Virus record (IMG/VR): IMGVR_UViG_3300032401_000001
Location: 124,001-188,000 of that record
Source: a virus
Length of the DNA: 64,000 bases
Strand: one strand, 5' to 3'
The notes below the pieces were generated by a model. It made no database searches, had not been told where the DNA came from, and saw only the letters and a program-made list of their open reading frames with translations. The translations under genes and the position numbers were made by a program. Within the stretch, counting starts at the first letter, position 1; each line of letters opens with the position of its first letter. Below are positions 38,301 through 47,265 of this stretch, in pieces.

Positions 38301-40223
38301 CTATGGCGTCGGCCACAGCAACGCTCCCATGAGCGCTGCGGCCTTGTCCAGATCGATTTTCTCTTCGGTGATGCCGTCCGACGCGAGCTTGTCTTGTGCC
38401 GCCAAGACGTCGGCCAACGTCAGATGGGTGTACTGCAGCCCGAGTTGCGCCTGCTTCTGCAGGAAGAGGTGCGCCGGATGTTCCATGCTCGTGTCGCGGA
38501 GGGCACGCCGCACGCGTTGTGATCCCTGCTTCGTGAGTTGATGTTCGATACCGAGGGTATCCACGAGCGCCATGACGCTGCTTTGCTTCTCGGCGAACTC
38601 GGTGATGACGGGAACGCGTCGCCCACTGGTGGTCGTGTAGCTCGCCGGTTCCTGTAGGCCAGTCTGTCCCAGGTACAAGCCGGCACCAGCGAGGGGCAAC
38701 GCCAGGGCCTTGCTGGGACCGGGAACGGACGTGAGTACCTTGCCCGCACCGGCCATGAGGGCACCGGCTCCGAGTAGCCGTTTCAAATGCGCCTCATCGA
38801 GTGCATTCTGCGCGTGGAACGCGGCACCACCGGTCGTCTGGTAAGTGACGCCGGTGGTAGGGTCCTCCACGTCGAGCAAGTCGGTCGTCGGTGGTGCGTC
38901 GTGGGGGATGAGTGCGCGCGGCCGGATGCGCCGCCACAGGTAATCGCCGACCGTGGCGCGTTTCTCGAGGATGGGCGCGAGCTGGGCGCTGATCTTTGCG
39001 ACTGCTTCGGGCTGGGCGTCCGTCAATGCCGGCGCCATGTCATCGACGAGCGAAGGGTGCTGTCCCAGGAGCTCGAAGACTTCGGCTTGCAATGCGGCGG
39101 CGCGGTCAAGTACTCCGGTCGGGATCTGCACGCCGGGCGCGGCCTTGGCGAGGAACAGGCGCAGGAACTCGGGCGTCGTCAGCATGACGCCGCTGCGCGC
39201 CAGGGCGGCGAGAGCATCTGGTAGCCGATGCTGGGCCAGCGTGCTGATGTCGGCTGATCCCAGTTCGGGAGTACGATCGACGACGTCCGGCAGCGAGGTG
39301 TCGCGGTACTGCTGGATCAGTGAGGCTTCGGGCAGGGTACCCGTGCTGACGACGCTCGCCGGATAACCGCGCACGACCTTGTCGATGACGGCGAGTTTCT
39401 TCGCAGCGGCACTCTTGGCTTCCAACGAATCGACCAGCTCACCTAGTTCGCTCGAGGAGCGCAGTTCGTAGGTGCGTTCGGCGACCTTCTGCAGCAAGTA
39501 ACCGGTACGATCCGCGGGACGAGTGACCCAGGAGCTGTCGAAGAAACGGGGGCTCGGATTGAGGGCACCGTAGCGGACCCCGGTCTGGGGGTTGAGCCAG
39601 TTCAGCTGGAACTTGAGGTGGTCGCAGTAGTGCTTCCGTGTGGGCGCCATGTTGCCGCACTCAGTGCAGACGTCGAACTGGATTCGGCAGCCCATGCTCT
39701 TCGCCGGGAACTCGTTGTCGGCGATCTGTTCGACGAGGTCGGGCGCCTTGGCGTTGTCGATGTCTTCGAGGACTTCGACCCGGTGCATGAACGGGTTCCA
39801 GAAAGCCTTGAGGACGTTGCCGACGGCGCGGACCGGGTCACGATTGACGTGGTGGCGAAAGACGTGACCCTGCTCGTAGCTGTGGAAGTGGTGCTGGATG
39901 CACTCTGGTTCCATCACCCAGGAGTCACGACCGGGGCCGTTCGATCGACCGGGCTTGTAGGGGACTTCGTTGAAGCCGTCGGCGTTACGGTTCAGGCCGT
40001 AGAACTCGTAGCTGCCGAGTCCGATGACGAGCACCACGGTACGCCCGGGCGTGGGTTTGATGCTCTTGATGTACTCCAGCGCAGGGCTGGCACAGGCTTC
40101 CTTGGTGAGCCGTTCCCAGGACGGTTTACCGCGTAAAGGGGACCACAGCAGGACGGTCTGGACCGTCGGTTCGCCGGTCTTCTCGAAGCGATCATCGAGG
40201 AGGATGATCTTGCTACGCGACAC
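38301..40223 (-). CDS. Prohead maturation protease
   Basis: A 640-residue protein. The N-terminal ~240 residues match phage capsid proteases: NRNADGF (78-84), a His-rich segment HHFHSY to RHHVNRDP (111-129) holding the likely catalytic His, and the nucleophile Ser in AKSMG (S176). A zinc site CTEC/C200 follows, as in related phage proteases. The remaining ~400 residues are helical with an LEKRA motif, possibly a fused scaffold or self-cleaved tail. GTG 40223 overlaps the upstream stop by 11 bases. Confidence 0.8.
   Translation of the reverse strand: MSRSKIILLDDRFEKTGEPTVQTVLLWSPLRGKPSWERLTKEACASPALEYIKSIKPTPGRTVVLVIGLGSYEFYGLNRNADGFNEVPYKPGRSNGPGRDSWVMEPECIQHHFHSYEQGHVFRHHVNRDPVRAVGNVLKAFWNPFMHRVEVLEDIDNAKAPDLVEQIADNEFPAKSMGCRIQFDVCTECGNMAPTRKHYCDHLKFQLNWLNPQTGVRYGALNPSPRFFDSSWVTRPADRTGYLLQKVAERTYELRSSSELGELVDSLEAKSAAAKKLAVIDKVVRGYPASVVSTGTLPEASLIQQYRDTSLPDVVDRTPELGSADISTLAQHRLPDALAALARSGVMLTTPEFLRLFLAKAAPGVQIPTGVLDRAAALQAEVFELLGQHPSLVDDMAPALTDAQPEAVAKISAQLAPILEKRATVGDYLWRRIRPRALIPHDAPPTTDLLDVEDPTTGVTYQTTGGAAFHAQNALDEAHLKRLLGAGALMAGAGKVLTSVPGPSKALALPLAGAGLYLGQTGLQEPASYTTTSGRRVPVITEFAEKQSSVMALVDTLGIEHQLTKQGSQRVRRALRDTSMEHPAHLFLQKQAQLGLQYTHLTLADVLAAQDKLASDGITEEKIDLDKAAALMGALLWPTP
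40125..40137. repeat. Palindrome TTTAC-CGC-GTAAA (copy 6 of 8)
   Basis: A 5+3+5 inverted repeat inside the protease gene, 86-98 bases after its start codon, encoding part of PLRGK. Confidence 0.7.
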
Positions 40224-40977
40224 CGAGCAGCTCCCGCAGCAACTGCGCGCCGTGTTCGGCGTTGAGCAGTCGGAGGGCGTGCATGTCGCGCTGCACGCTG
40301 GCCGTCTTCTCGTGCTGCTCCGTGCCTTCGAGCAGTACGTCGAGGTAGGCGACCGTGGCCAGCTTCTTCAGCGTCGGGCCAGCGTCGACGCTGCTCTGCT
40401 TGAAGAGCATCTGCAGTTCTTCGGGCGAGAGCGACTGCAGCGCGTACATGTCCTCGGGTGACAGTGCTTGCATCTGCAACCCGTCCATCTCTTCGGGCGT
40501 CAGTTGGCTAGGCGCGCCGCTCGGGGCTGGCTTCAGTCCCGCCATGGCACCGTTCGTGGGCGTGGCCGGCGCAGCGGCTGGGGGTGGGGCACCGGCGTTT
40601 GCTTGGCCACGACTCCCCAAGGCGTGGTGCAGACCCATCAGCCCGGCGCCGATGCCCCCGACGCCCAACGCGACCTGCAGGGCCTTGTTGCGGATGTCTT
40701 CGACGGTCTGCTCGCGTTCCTTGTGCGCCTTGTGGAGCAGATAGCTGCCTCCGGCGACCGCCGGGATGGTGGCGGCGCCGCCGAACATGAGACCGCGCTT
40801 CGCGGCGCTCATGAGCGGGGCGACGTCGACCGCTTCTTTGAGTCGACCCAGCAGGTCGAGATCGTGAATGGCCTTGGTTTGCAGCGCCGTCAGATCACCG
40901 GCCGCGGCGCGCTTCTCGAACTGCGCGGAACGGTGCAGGGCGCCGACGATGTCGCGGTAGAACGCCTCGTCGTGCAT
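40213..40977 (-). CDS. Hydrophobic internal virion-like protein
   Basis: A 254-residue protein. Residues 65-115 form a two-helix hydrophobic hairpin (GGAATIPAVAGGSYLLHKAH and ALQVALGVGGIGAGLMGLHH), matching the 36864 protein. It holds FEKRA (residue ~20) and EKTAS motifs. The C-terminal half is helical with a Pro-rich linker. Position next to the protease and the glycine-zipper hairpins suggest a virion internal protein able to insert into a membrane. GGTGA precedes the ATG. Confidence 0.65.
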   Translation of the reverse strand: MHDEAFYRDIVGALHRSAQFEKRAAAGDLTALQTKAIHDLDLLGRLKEAVDVAPLMSAAKRGLMFGGAATIPAVAGGSYLLHKAHKEREQTVEDIRNKALQVALGVGGIGAGLMGLHHALGSRGQANAGAPPPAAAPATPTNGAMAGLKPAPSGAPSQLTPEEMDGLQMQALSPEDMYALQSLSPEELQMLFKQSSVDAGPTLKKLATVAYLDVLLEGTEQHEKTASVQRDMHALRLLNAEHGAQLLRELLGVA

Positions 40978-40980
40978 GGA

Positions 40981-41217
40981 TCACCCGACTCGCTTGGTGA
41001 CGAGCCGCCGCAGGCTCAAAGCGCCGTCGAGCATGGCGCGCTTCTCGAGCCAGTTGCGCCAGAAGTTGACGCCGACGAGATAGGCCGCGTCCTTGATGGT
41101 GAGCGCGTCGTTGACCAGGGCGTGACCTTCCTGGCGGGCCATGACGGTGGCGACCTTGTGGAGGTTGCTGCGCAGGTTCGTGCGCGCCTGCTCCGACATG
41201 TTGCGGATGATGTTCAT
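40981..41217 (-). CDS. Small helical protein with LEKRA motif
   Basis: A 78-residue, fully helical basic protein (MNIIRNMSEQARTNLRSNL, later NWLEKRAMLDGAL). ATG 41217 follows AGGAG; a GTG just before it is also in frame. It resembles small internal head proteins of other phages by composition only. Confidence 0.6.
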   Translation of the reverse strand: MNIIRNMSEQARTNLRSNLHKVATVMARQEGHALVNDALTIKDAAYLVGVNFWRNWLEKRAMLDGALSLRRLVTKRVG

Positions 41218-41227
41218 CACGATCTCC

Positions 41228-42121
41228 TTACTTCTTCGGCGGCGGGTTCACGGCCGTCTCGGCTTCCGCCAGTTGCTTGATGGCCATGGGATTTGGCCCG
41301 GTGCCGTAGAGCACGCTCTCCCGCAGGAAGGCTTTCACCGCGTTCTTGTCGGTGGCCAGCGTCGGGGCGAAGCGCGCCATCGTGTGGTACGCCTCAGTCA
41401 ATTGCTCGGGGTCGGCGCGCGACAGGACGTCGTCTTCGGCTTTCAGCAGATCGAAGACGTTCTGGCTCCGCTTCCCGGCTACCAACGCGGCCGGTGCTGC
41501 TACGGCCTTGGAGAGCATGTCGCCAAGCAGCCCGACCATGCCAATGCCGGTCTGCTTGCCGACGGACTTGGCGAACTCTTCGGCGGCCAGTTCGTCCATG
41601 CGGAGACGTTCCGGCATGCCCTTGACGCCAGGAAACGCTGATTCACGCGCCTTGTAGCCGATGCGTTCGATGAGTGGTTTGCCGAGCAAGTCGAGGCCGA
41701 TGAGACCGCCACCGATGAGCGCCGCTTTTCCAGGGTTGGCTTCGAGGCTCTTGAAGAGGCGCAATGGCAGCCCCTTTAAGACGCCCATGATGGATGACGT
41801 AACCGGTGCTTGTGCGGTCTTCTGCATCGCCGCGCCGGGCATCGGGGTGCGTTGCAACGCCGCGCGCTTCTCGAGGAAGTTGGTGACGCCGTCGTGGGCG
41901 CTGGCAGTGGCGATCATGGCGGCTCCTGGCTCCTTGTAGCGGGCGCCCTGGACGGCGGCGTGGTAGCGATCGAAGCGCGCCTTCTCGACGCGGTCCATCA
42001 TCGGCAGGTAGGGGTACGGTTTGCCGGCGGCGAGTGAACCCAGGAACACGAGATCTCGCACCGGGGGTATCAACCCCAGCGGGTTCATCGTCGGCACCGG
42101 GTATTGGCGGACGTCGGTCAT
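41228..42121 (-). CDS. Internal virion-like protein with hydrophobic hairpin
   Basis: A 297-residue protein starting at ATG 42121 (ATGA overlap with the upstream gene). Residues 60-115 include LEKRA and QKTAQ motifs; residues 125-150 form a hydrophobic helix (AALIGGGLIGLDLLG); residues 190-240 another (GIGMVGLLGDMLSKAVAAPA). The protein belongs to the group with lysine-Arg/Thr-Ala motifs and membrane hairpins. Its function is unknown. Confidence 0.65.
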   Translation of the reverse strand: MTDVRQYPVPTMNPLGLIPPVRDLVFLGSLAAGKPYPYLPMMDRVEKARFDRYHAAVQGARYKEPGAAMIATASAHDGVTNFLEKRAALQRTPMPGAAMQKTAQAPVTSSIMGVLKGLPLRLFKSLEANPGKAALIGGGLIGLDLLGKPLIERIGYKARESAFPGVKGMPERLRMDELAAEEFAKSVGKQTGIGMVGLLGDMLSKAVAAPAALVAGKRSQNVFDLLKAEDDVLSRADPEQLTEAYHTMARFAPTLATDKNAVKAFLRESVLYGTGPNPMAIKQLAEAETAVNPPPKK

Positions 42122-42951
42122 CGCAGCGTGGCCTCGGCGCACTTGAGGTATTCTTGGGTCTTGGCTTCGCCGGCCTGGGCTTGCTTGATGTCGTCGTAGC
42201 GCTCCAGCATCCGACTGAAGGTTTGCAGCTCCGGCGTGCGGGAGTCGATCACCCGAGCTACCTTGGTGCTGATGTCGACGTCGTACTCCGCCGGGGGCTT
42301 GCGCAGCGCTTGGCGCAGAGCACCGAGATGGGGCGCGGCGGCGCGGCCCCACTTGTAGAGGGCGTCGGCTTCGAAGTCCTCGAAGCGCGGACCGCTGACG
42401 TGCGTGAACACCGTGGCCAGCTTCTGGAACTCGTCGGTGAACGCGCTGCGGGCTTGGTAGCCCAGGTCCCGCAGCCGTTCGGCGGTCTTGCGTAGTCGCA
42501 TGACGGTGACGGCGCTGCTCACCTTCGGTTCCATCATCTGCTCGGGCGCCGCGGGTGGCAATGGAGCTGGTGCGCCGGGATGCGTGGCGGGCAGGGGTGC
42601 CGTGAGATCACCGCTGAGGCTCTGGGCAATGGCGTCACCACCGGCGGTGCCGCCGACGGGTTCCATGGTGTCCATGACGTCTTGCGCCGCGGCGACGAGG
42701 CGTTGCAGGGCGGCGTTGGCGTCGGCGGGTTCGAACTCGGAAGCGGCCACGCGATCCGGCGCGCCTTCGAAGCGCTGCTGGAAGGCCATGTTGTTGGTCG
42801 TTTCGACCAGTCGCCGGATCTGTTCGGGGCTCAGGTTGTTCTGCTGGGCCGCATCGGTCACGCCGTCCGTGAGCGCGATCTTCTCGCGCTGGAAACGCGT
42901 GACGACGTCAGCGGCCAACTTCTGCAGCAGGTTCTCGTCCATGAGTGGCAT
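42118..42951 (-). CDS. Helical virion-like protein
   Basis: A 277-residue protein. ATG 42951 follows GAGGGATGATC; an in-frame ATG six bases upstream is possible. It is largely helical with an Ala/Pro linker (residues ~110-140) and an RKTAERL motif after it. No signal peptide. Probably a head-assembly or internal protein by context. Confidence 0.6.
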   Translation of the reverse strand: MPLMDENLLQKLAADVVTRFQREKIALTDGVTDAAQQNNLSPEQIRRLVETTNNMAFQQRFEGAPDRVAASEFEPADANAALQRLVAAAQDVMDTMEPVGGTAGGDAIAQSLSGDLTAPLPATHPGAPAPLPPAAPEQMMEPKVSSAVTVMRLRKTAERLRDLGYQARSAFTDEFQKLATVFTHVSGPRFEDFEADALYKWGRAAAPHLGALRQALRKPPAEYDVDISTKVARVIDSRTPELQTFSRMLERYDDIKQAQAGEAKTQEYLKCAEATLR

Positions 42952-42974
42952 GATCATCCCTCACGCAGCAGAGG

Positions 42975-43670
42975 TCAATGCACGATGTCTTCCGGCAGCG
43001 GCGCACCGGCCATCTGCGGCGTCGTGACGTGGTTCTTGTGCATCAGGGCGATGCGCAGATGCTCCAGGGCGTCTTCGTCATCATGCGGGTCGAGCCGTAG
43101 CAGCGTGGTGGCGGCTTGGGTACCACTCTGCAGCCAGTGTTGTGCTTGCTTGGAACGCTCTGACGTGGGGTCGGTACCGCGGTGCGCGAGGCCCATGTAG
43201 AGACCCTCGGTCATGGCGGCTTCGAGCACTTTACGTGGCGGGACCGTCGACTGACGGTTGATCAGCCAGTTGATGTACTCCGTACCCTGCACCAGGGCGG
43301 CTTCGAGGTAGGCCTGCTGGTCGCGCGGCAGTAGGGCGCGGCAGCGGGCAACGTAGCTGATGCGTTCGAGTCGGTCACGGAAGACGCCGATGTCGAAGAT
43401 GTGGTCTCGGTAAGCGGCGAGAGCGGCGGTGCTGACGCCGGTGGCGCGACCCATCTCTTCGACGGTCGTATCGGCGATCAAGTAACTCTCGATGACGTTG
43501 CGTTCGAAGTGCACCTGGTACTTGTCCCAGGCGTACTTGAGTGCGTCGTTCTTCGAGACACCTTGGATCACTTCGGCGAGGGCGCGGGTGGCTAGATCGA
43601 TCGGCACCGCCCCGGCAGTGATGGCCTGCTGAGCCACGGTGACGCGGTGATGTGGGTCTTGGCGGGCCAT
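42975..43670 (-). CDS. Helical protein of unknown function, HTH-like segment
   Basis: A 231-residue helical protein. Residues 65-100 (SYLIADTTVEEMGRATGVST) have the rhythm of a helix-turn-helix, but other parts (LEAALVQGTEYINWLINRQS) do not suggest a known regulator. Context is structural. A weak ribosome site is present. It could be a neck or scaffold partner; I do not recognise a family. Confidence 0.55.
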   Translation of the reverse strand: MARQDPHHRVTVAQQAITAGAVPIDLATRALAEVIQGVSKNDALKYAWDKYQVHFERNVIESYLIADTTVEEMGRATGVSTAALAAYRDHIFDIGVFRDRLERISYVARCRALLPRDQQAYLEAALVQGTEYINWLINRQSTVPPRKVLEAAMTEGLYMGLAHRGTDPTSERSKQAQHWLQSGTQAATTLLRLDPHDDEDALEHLRIALMHKNHVTTPQMAGAPLPEDIVH

Positions 43671-43675
43671 GGTGG

Positions 43676-46333
43676 CTACGCGTTCGCGGACGTCGGCATC
43701 ACCGTGGCGTTGCGGTTCAGCTGCAGCACCAGTTCACCCAGACCTTCGTGCACGGCGCGGAGGTTGTCCTCGATCTTCGAGAACTCCTCCTCGCCGAATT
43801 GCTGCTTGAGCTCACCTTCCTGCAGCCACAGCGTCAGCATGGTACGGCCGAGGTTGTCGAGGGCACGTTCCATCGTGGGCACGTAGTCCACGACCGTGTC
43901 GCGGAAGCTGGGCGACTGGCCGATGGAGGCGATGGCCGCGGCATCGAAGACGCCTTGGTCCTGCAGCTGACCCGCCTGCTCGAGGAACTGCGGGTTGACC
44001 TGCTGTTGGATCTCGGTGGCCGAGGGACTCTCGGTCTGCATCACGGCGCCCATGCCCCCCGCTGGCAACTGCGGGGCGGGCTGGGGCATACCGCCTGTAG
44101 GTGCCGGGGCAGCGGCCGGCGGCGCGGTGGGGGGTGCCGCGGAGGCGCCGGCCGCGCCCGGCATGATCGGTGGGGCGCCTTGTTGGACAGCCTGGGCGCC
44201 GCCACTGGCGATTTCCTGTGCGCGCTGTTGCACCTGTTGCAACACGGCGGTGGTGTCCGTGATCTGCTGCTGCGCTTGCTGCAGCCCCGCCGACTGCTGC
44301 TGCAGCTGCGACTGGGCTTCGCCCATGGCGATGTCGAGTGGCGACGGCGGTGGGGGCGGTGGTGCTTGCTGGGCCTCCATGCCGGGCTGGGGTGGTGTAC
44401 CCGACTGCGGTGCGGACGACGACGGATCCATCATCGGCAGCTGCGCCAGCTTGATCAGCTGGGGGGCAGTGACGATCCAGGCGGTCGCCTGGCCGTTCGG
44501 CAGTGCTGCGGCTTGCTTCACCAGGTTCTCGGCGGCCGCGAAGGGGACACGGTACTTGCGGGCCAGGCGTTCCATCGCTGCCAACTTCGGCAGCGCGGGT
44601 TCACCGTCGATGGAGAACTGACCCGCCGCGGCGTTCTTCACACTGGCGCGCGCGGCACCGGTGGCTTCAACCTGCTGCGTGAACCACTTGAGGACGTCCT
44701 TGGGGTTGCTGAGGAGGCGGATGCCGTAGTTCGCGTCGTCGTCCTTCTTCTCCTTGTCGCCGACGTCGCTCTTCGACAGCAGGAATGGTCCCAGACGATC
44801 CTGATCTTCGCTGCGCAGCTTGAGGTAGCGCGCGTCCACCGGGATGTAGACGAGCGGCTGACCCTTGGGTTGATGGAGTCCGGCCTTGGCGGCTTTCGGG
44901 TCGGTCACCAGCACCGTCTGGTCGTAGTCGTCGCAGGTGATGCGACGAATCCCCTGGGCGTCCGTGGCGACACGGCGCACGTGGAACGGCTCAGTGGCGA
45001 CGAACGTCTGTCCGGTGCGCTTGATGAACACACCCATGTCGCCGGCCTTCGGCTGGGCGTCACCGTCCTGTCCGAGGACTTGCTTGAAGCGCGCGGCGTC
45101 GTCTTCACCGGGATCGTAGTGGGCGTAGCCCCAGGCCGGTTCGGCGATGAGCTGCTTGGTGCGCAGCCAACGCCCGTCCTTGAGCACGACCAGGAACTCG
45201 TCGTACTGGCCGCACTCACAGCCGGCGTGGTGCTTGCCCCGCGGCGGCCGTCCGCCGTGGCGTACGCCCTTGGGACCTTCGGGCGTGTCGGGATGTTCGT
45301 TCTTCGCGTTGAGGATGCCGCGGGGATCGACGGCGATGAACGCCGGCAGCGTCTTGCCGTCGGTCGTGAAGACCCGGTAGAAGCCGCTCTTGTCGGGACG
45401 AATGAGGTCCTTCGGTTCCTGCAGCTGGACGGCGTGGCTGAGCCCGCGGCGTGTGTCGCTGGCGGCGTAGCCCTTCGTCAACATGCCTTGGAAGGCTTCC
45501 GGGGCGCCGGCGCCGAACACCTGCTTGAATTTGCTGCTGGTCGTCGAACGATCAGCGACGTTGAGCTCGCCCTCTTCGGTGACGGTGGTCTCGCCCTCGG
45601 TAGCGGCGCGCTTTGCGAGCGCGGTGCAGAGCGGATCGAGTCCGTAGAGCTGGGTCACGGATGCGGCGAGCTTCGGGCGCGCCGTGAGGACGTTGGCGAA
45701 CGCCAGCTTGGCGGCGGTGGGCATGCGGCCGAGGAATTCCAGGAGCGCTGCGGGGCGCTGGTCAGCGCTCTTCTCGAAGTCGCGGGGTTCCAGCTTGAGC
45801 AGCATCTGGCGCAGATCTTCGTTGATGATGTCGGTCGTCAGTGGTTGCCGGGCGGCGGCGTAGGCGTAGCGGCCGGTGGTCGGTGGGATGAGGATGTTGC
45901 GCGTGTCGACGTCGCGACGCAGTGACTGCGGCTGCTTGACGGCTTCGCCCATCTCGTCGATGGTGAGCTTGTCGACTTCGTCAAGCCAGTCGCTGGTGAG
46001 CGGCAAGAAGACGTTGAGGCCCTTGTGGTAGAACAAGTCCAGCGGCTTGATCTGGTTGTCGGCCATGACGACGGGGATGTAGATGGCCTCGCCGCCACGT
46101 TGTACGACGAACGTGCCGATGCCGGCGCCGTCCTCGATGTTCGTGTCGAGGATGCGGAAGGTCACGACGTCCTGGATCAAGTCCGGGAACTTGCTCACCA
46201 GGATGTTGTAGGCCATCTGGCTCAGCCCCTCTTCGAAGAGGTGCTGTTCTTCATCGCCCGAGGGTGCGGCCGACTGGAAGGCCTGCGTCCGGGGGGACAT
46301 GGGCTGGGCGGTCTTGTTCATCTGCGGGTGCAT
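43676..46333 (-). CDS. Large multi-domain virion protein
   Basis: An 885-residue protein. ATG 46333 follows GAGGAG and begins MHPQMNKTAQP. Residues ~20-130 look globular; a GCECGQYDEFLV segment in the middle may bind metal; residues 600-800 are Gln/Ala/Pro-rich and coiled (QSQLQQQSAGLQQAQQQITD); the last 100 are helical. It contains four lysine-[TSRQ]-Ala motifs (NKTA, EKSA, AKRA, VKQA). Probably an internal head protein or large scaffold; not assigned to a family. Confidence 0.65.
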   Translation of the reverse strand: MHPQMNKTAQPMSPRTQAFQSAAPSGDEEQHLFEEGLSQMAYNILVSKFPDLIQDVVTFRILDTNIEDGAGIGTFVVQRGGEAIYIPVVMADNQIKPLDLFYHKGLNVFLPLTSDWLDEVDKLTIDEMGEAVKQPQSLRRDVDTRNILIPPTTGRYAYAAARQPLTTDIINEDLRQMLLKLEPRDFEKSADQRPAALLEFLGRMPTAAKLAFANVLTARPKLAASVTQLYGLDPLCTALAKRAATEGETTVTEEGELNVADRSTTSSKFKQVFGAGAPEAFQGMLTKGYAASDTRRGLSHAVQLQEPKDLIRPDKSGFYRVFTTDGKTLPAFIAVDPRGILNAKNEHPDTPEGPKGVRHGGRPPRGKHHAGCECGQYDEFLVVLKDGRWLRTKQLIAEPAWGYAHYDPGEDDAARFKQVLGQDGDAQPKAGDMGVFIKRTGQTFVATEPFHVRRVATDAQGIRRITCDDYDQTVLVTDPKAAKAGLHQPKGQPLVYIPVDARYLKLRSEDQDRLGPFLLSKSDVGDKEKKDDDANYGIRLLSNPKDVLKWFTQQVEATGAARASVKNAAAGQFSIDGEPALPKLAAMERLARKYRVPFAAAENLVKQAAALPNGQATAWIVTAPQLIKLAQLPMMDPSSSAPQSGTPPQPGMEAQQAPPPPPPSPLDIAMGEAQSQLQQQSAGLQQAQQQITDTTAVLQQVQQRAQEIASGGAQAVQQGAPPIMPGAAGASAAPPTAPPAAAPAPTGGMPQPAPQLPAGGMGAVMQTESPSATEIQQQVNPQFLEQAGQLQDQGVFDAAAIASIGQSPSFRDTVVDYVPTMERALDNLGRTMLTLWLQEGELKQQFGEEEFSKIEDNLRAVHEGLGELVLQLNRNATVMPTSANA

Positions 46334-46351
46334 CGTCGGGCTCCTCACGGG

Positions 46352-46951
46352 CTAGGGCCTCCCGGCCTGATAGATCGCGCTGGGCATCATGCTGGTCGCC
46401 ATGTGCGCCATGAAAGCTGGCCCCAGGGTGCCAACGGCGCGCAGCTTGTTGGGGGCGTGCTGGAATGCCGTGGTGCTGGCACTGAGTTCTTCGAGTAGCC
46501 CCGGGGCGGCAATGGCAGCGGAGACCGCCGACAGTGACTTGAGAATGTCGTCGCGGCGTTCCGGGTCCTGTACGAACATGCGCAACGCCAGCATGGCCGG
46601 CAACGCGACCACGTTGTTGATGCGCGCGACCCCGTTGGCGGCGTTGAGGATCTTGCGGTACAGCCCCTCTTGCCGCAGGTTGTTCGCGTGACCGAGTTCA
46701 TGGGCGAGCGCATCGGGGTTCACCACCCCTAGGATTATCTCACCTCGGTCGTAGTTGTAGAAGGCGTTCGGCAAGTTCGGCATGAGCCGCACCTTGACGT
46801 GCGCCAGGTTGGGGTTGGCGGTGATGGCCTGTTGCACGACGGTAGCGATGCCGTCAGCGCGCTCCGGGTGGTTGTAGTAACTCTGCGTGCCGCCGGTGAC
46901 CTGCACCAGTTTTTCGATACCGGCGGGCGTTGTGAGGTCCGCCAGGATCAT
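46352..46951 (-). CDS. Zinc metallopeptidase-like protein (HELGH)
   Basis: A 199-residue protein. Residues 84-88 are HELGH within NPDALAHELGHANNL, a classic zinc-metallopeptidase helix; the third ligand is not certain. A hydrophobic segment follows (VVALPAMLALRMFV), suggesting membrane association. ATG 46951 forms an ATGA overlap with the upstream gene. A virion-packaged peptidase, or one acting on host proteins after injection, is plausible. Confidence 0.65.
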   Translation of the reverse strand: MILADLTTPAGIEKLVQVTGGTQSYYNHPERADGIATVVQQAITANPNLAHVKVRLMPNLPNAFYNYDRGEIILGVVNPDALAHELGHANNLRQEGLYRKILNAANGVARINNVVALPAMLALRMFVQDPERRDDILKSLSAVSAAIAAPGLLEELSASTTAFQHAPNKLRAVGTLGPAFMAHMATSMMPSAIYQAGRP

Positions 46952-47181
46952 GATCCGGTCCACGCTTCTTGGCGGGGATGCGTGAGTACGCGGGAGGATT
47001 GTTCCGTGGCCGTGGCGCGATCGTCAGCGCCGTGGCTCTCCAGTAGACTCAACACGGAGCGCTGGAGAGGTTGACGCGCGGGAAGATCGGCGGGTTCAGC
47101 CGACGGACCTTGAGTGGGCTGGCCGAGCTGCTGCTCGATCAGCTGGGCGGCGATCTTGAACGCGTCGATGGGGAATCTCAC
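46948..47181 (-). CDS. Small hypothetical protein coupled to the metallopeptidase
   Basis: A 77-residue frame starting at GTG 47181 (RFPIDAFKIAAQLIEQQLGQ, then a Pro/Ala-rich tail). Its stop overlaps the metallopeptidase start (ATGA), which supports a real coupled gene. A GGGAAAGG is near the GTG. No family recognised. Confidence 0.5.
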   Translation of the reverse strand: MRFPIDAFKIAAQLIEQQLGQPTQGPSAEPADLPARQPLQRSVLSLLESHGADDRATATEQSSRVLTHPRQEAWTGS

Positions 47182-47265
47182 GGCGCCTTTCCCTTCCTGG
47201 CCGAGCCTGTGTCCGGCGCAGGCCGCGTACGGGGGGCTGCCGTGCCGGGCAGGATCCGTTCGCGG

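Noticed and set aside
43652-45925. A 757-codon plus-strand frame opposite the large virion protein
   Set aside because: Low-complexity Leu/Arg/Gly/His composition, no start signal, and a well-supported minus-strand gene with proper start and coupling.
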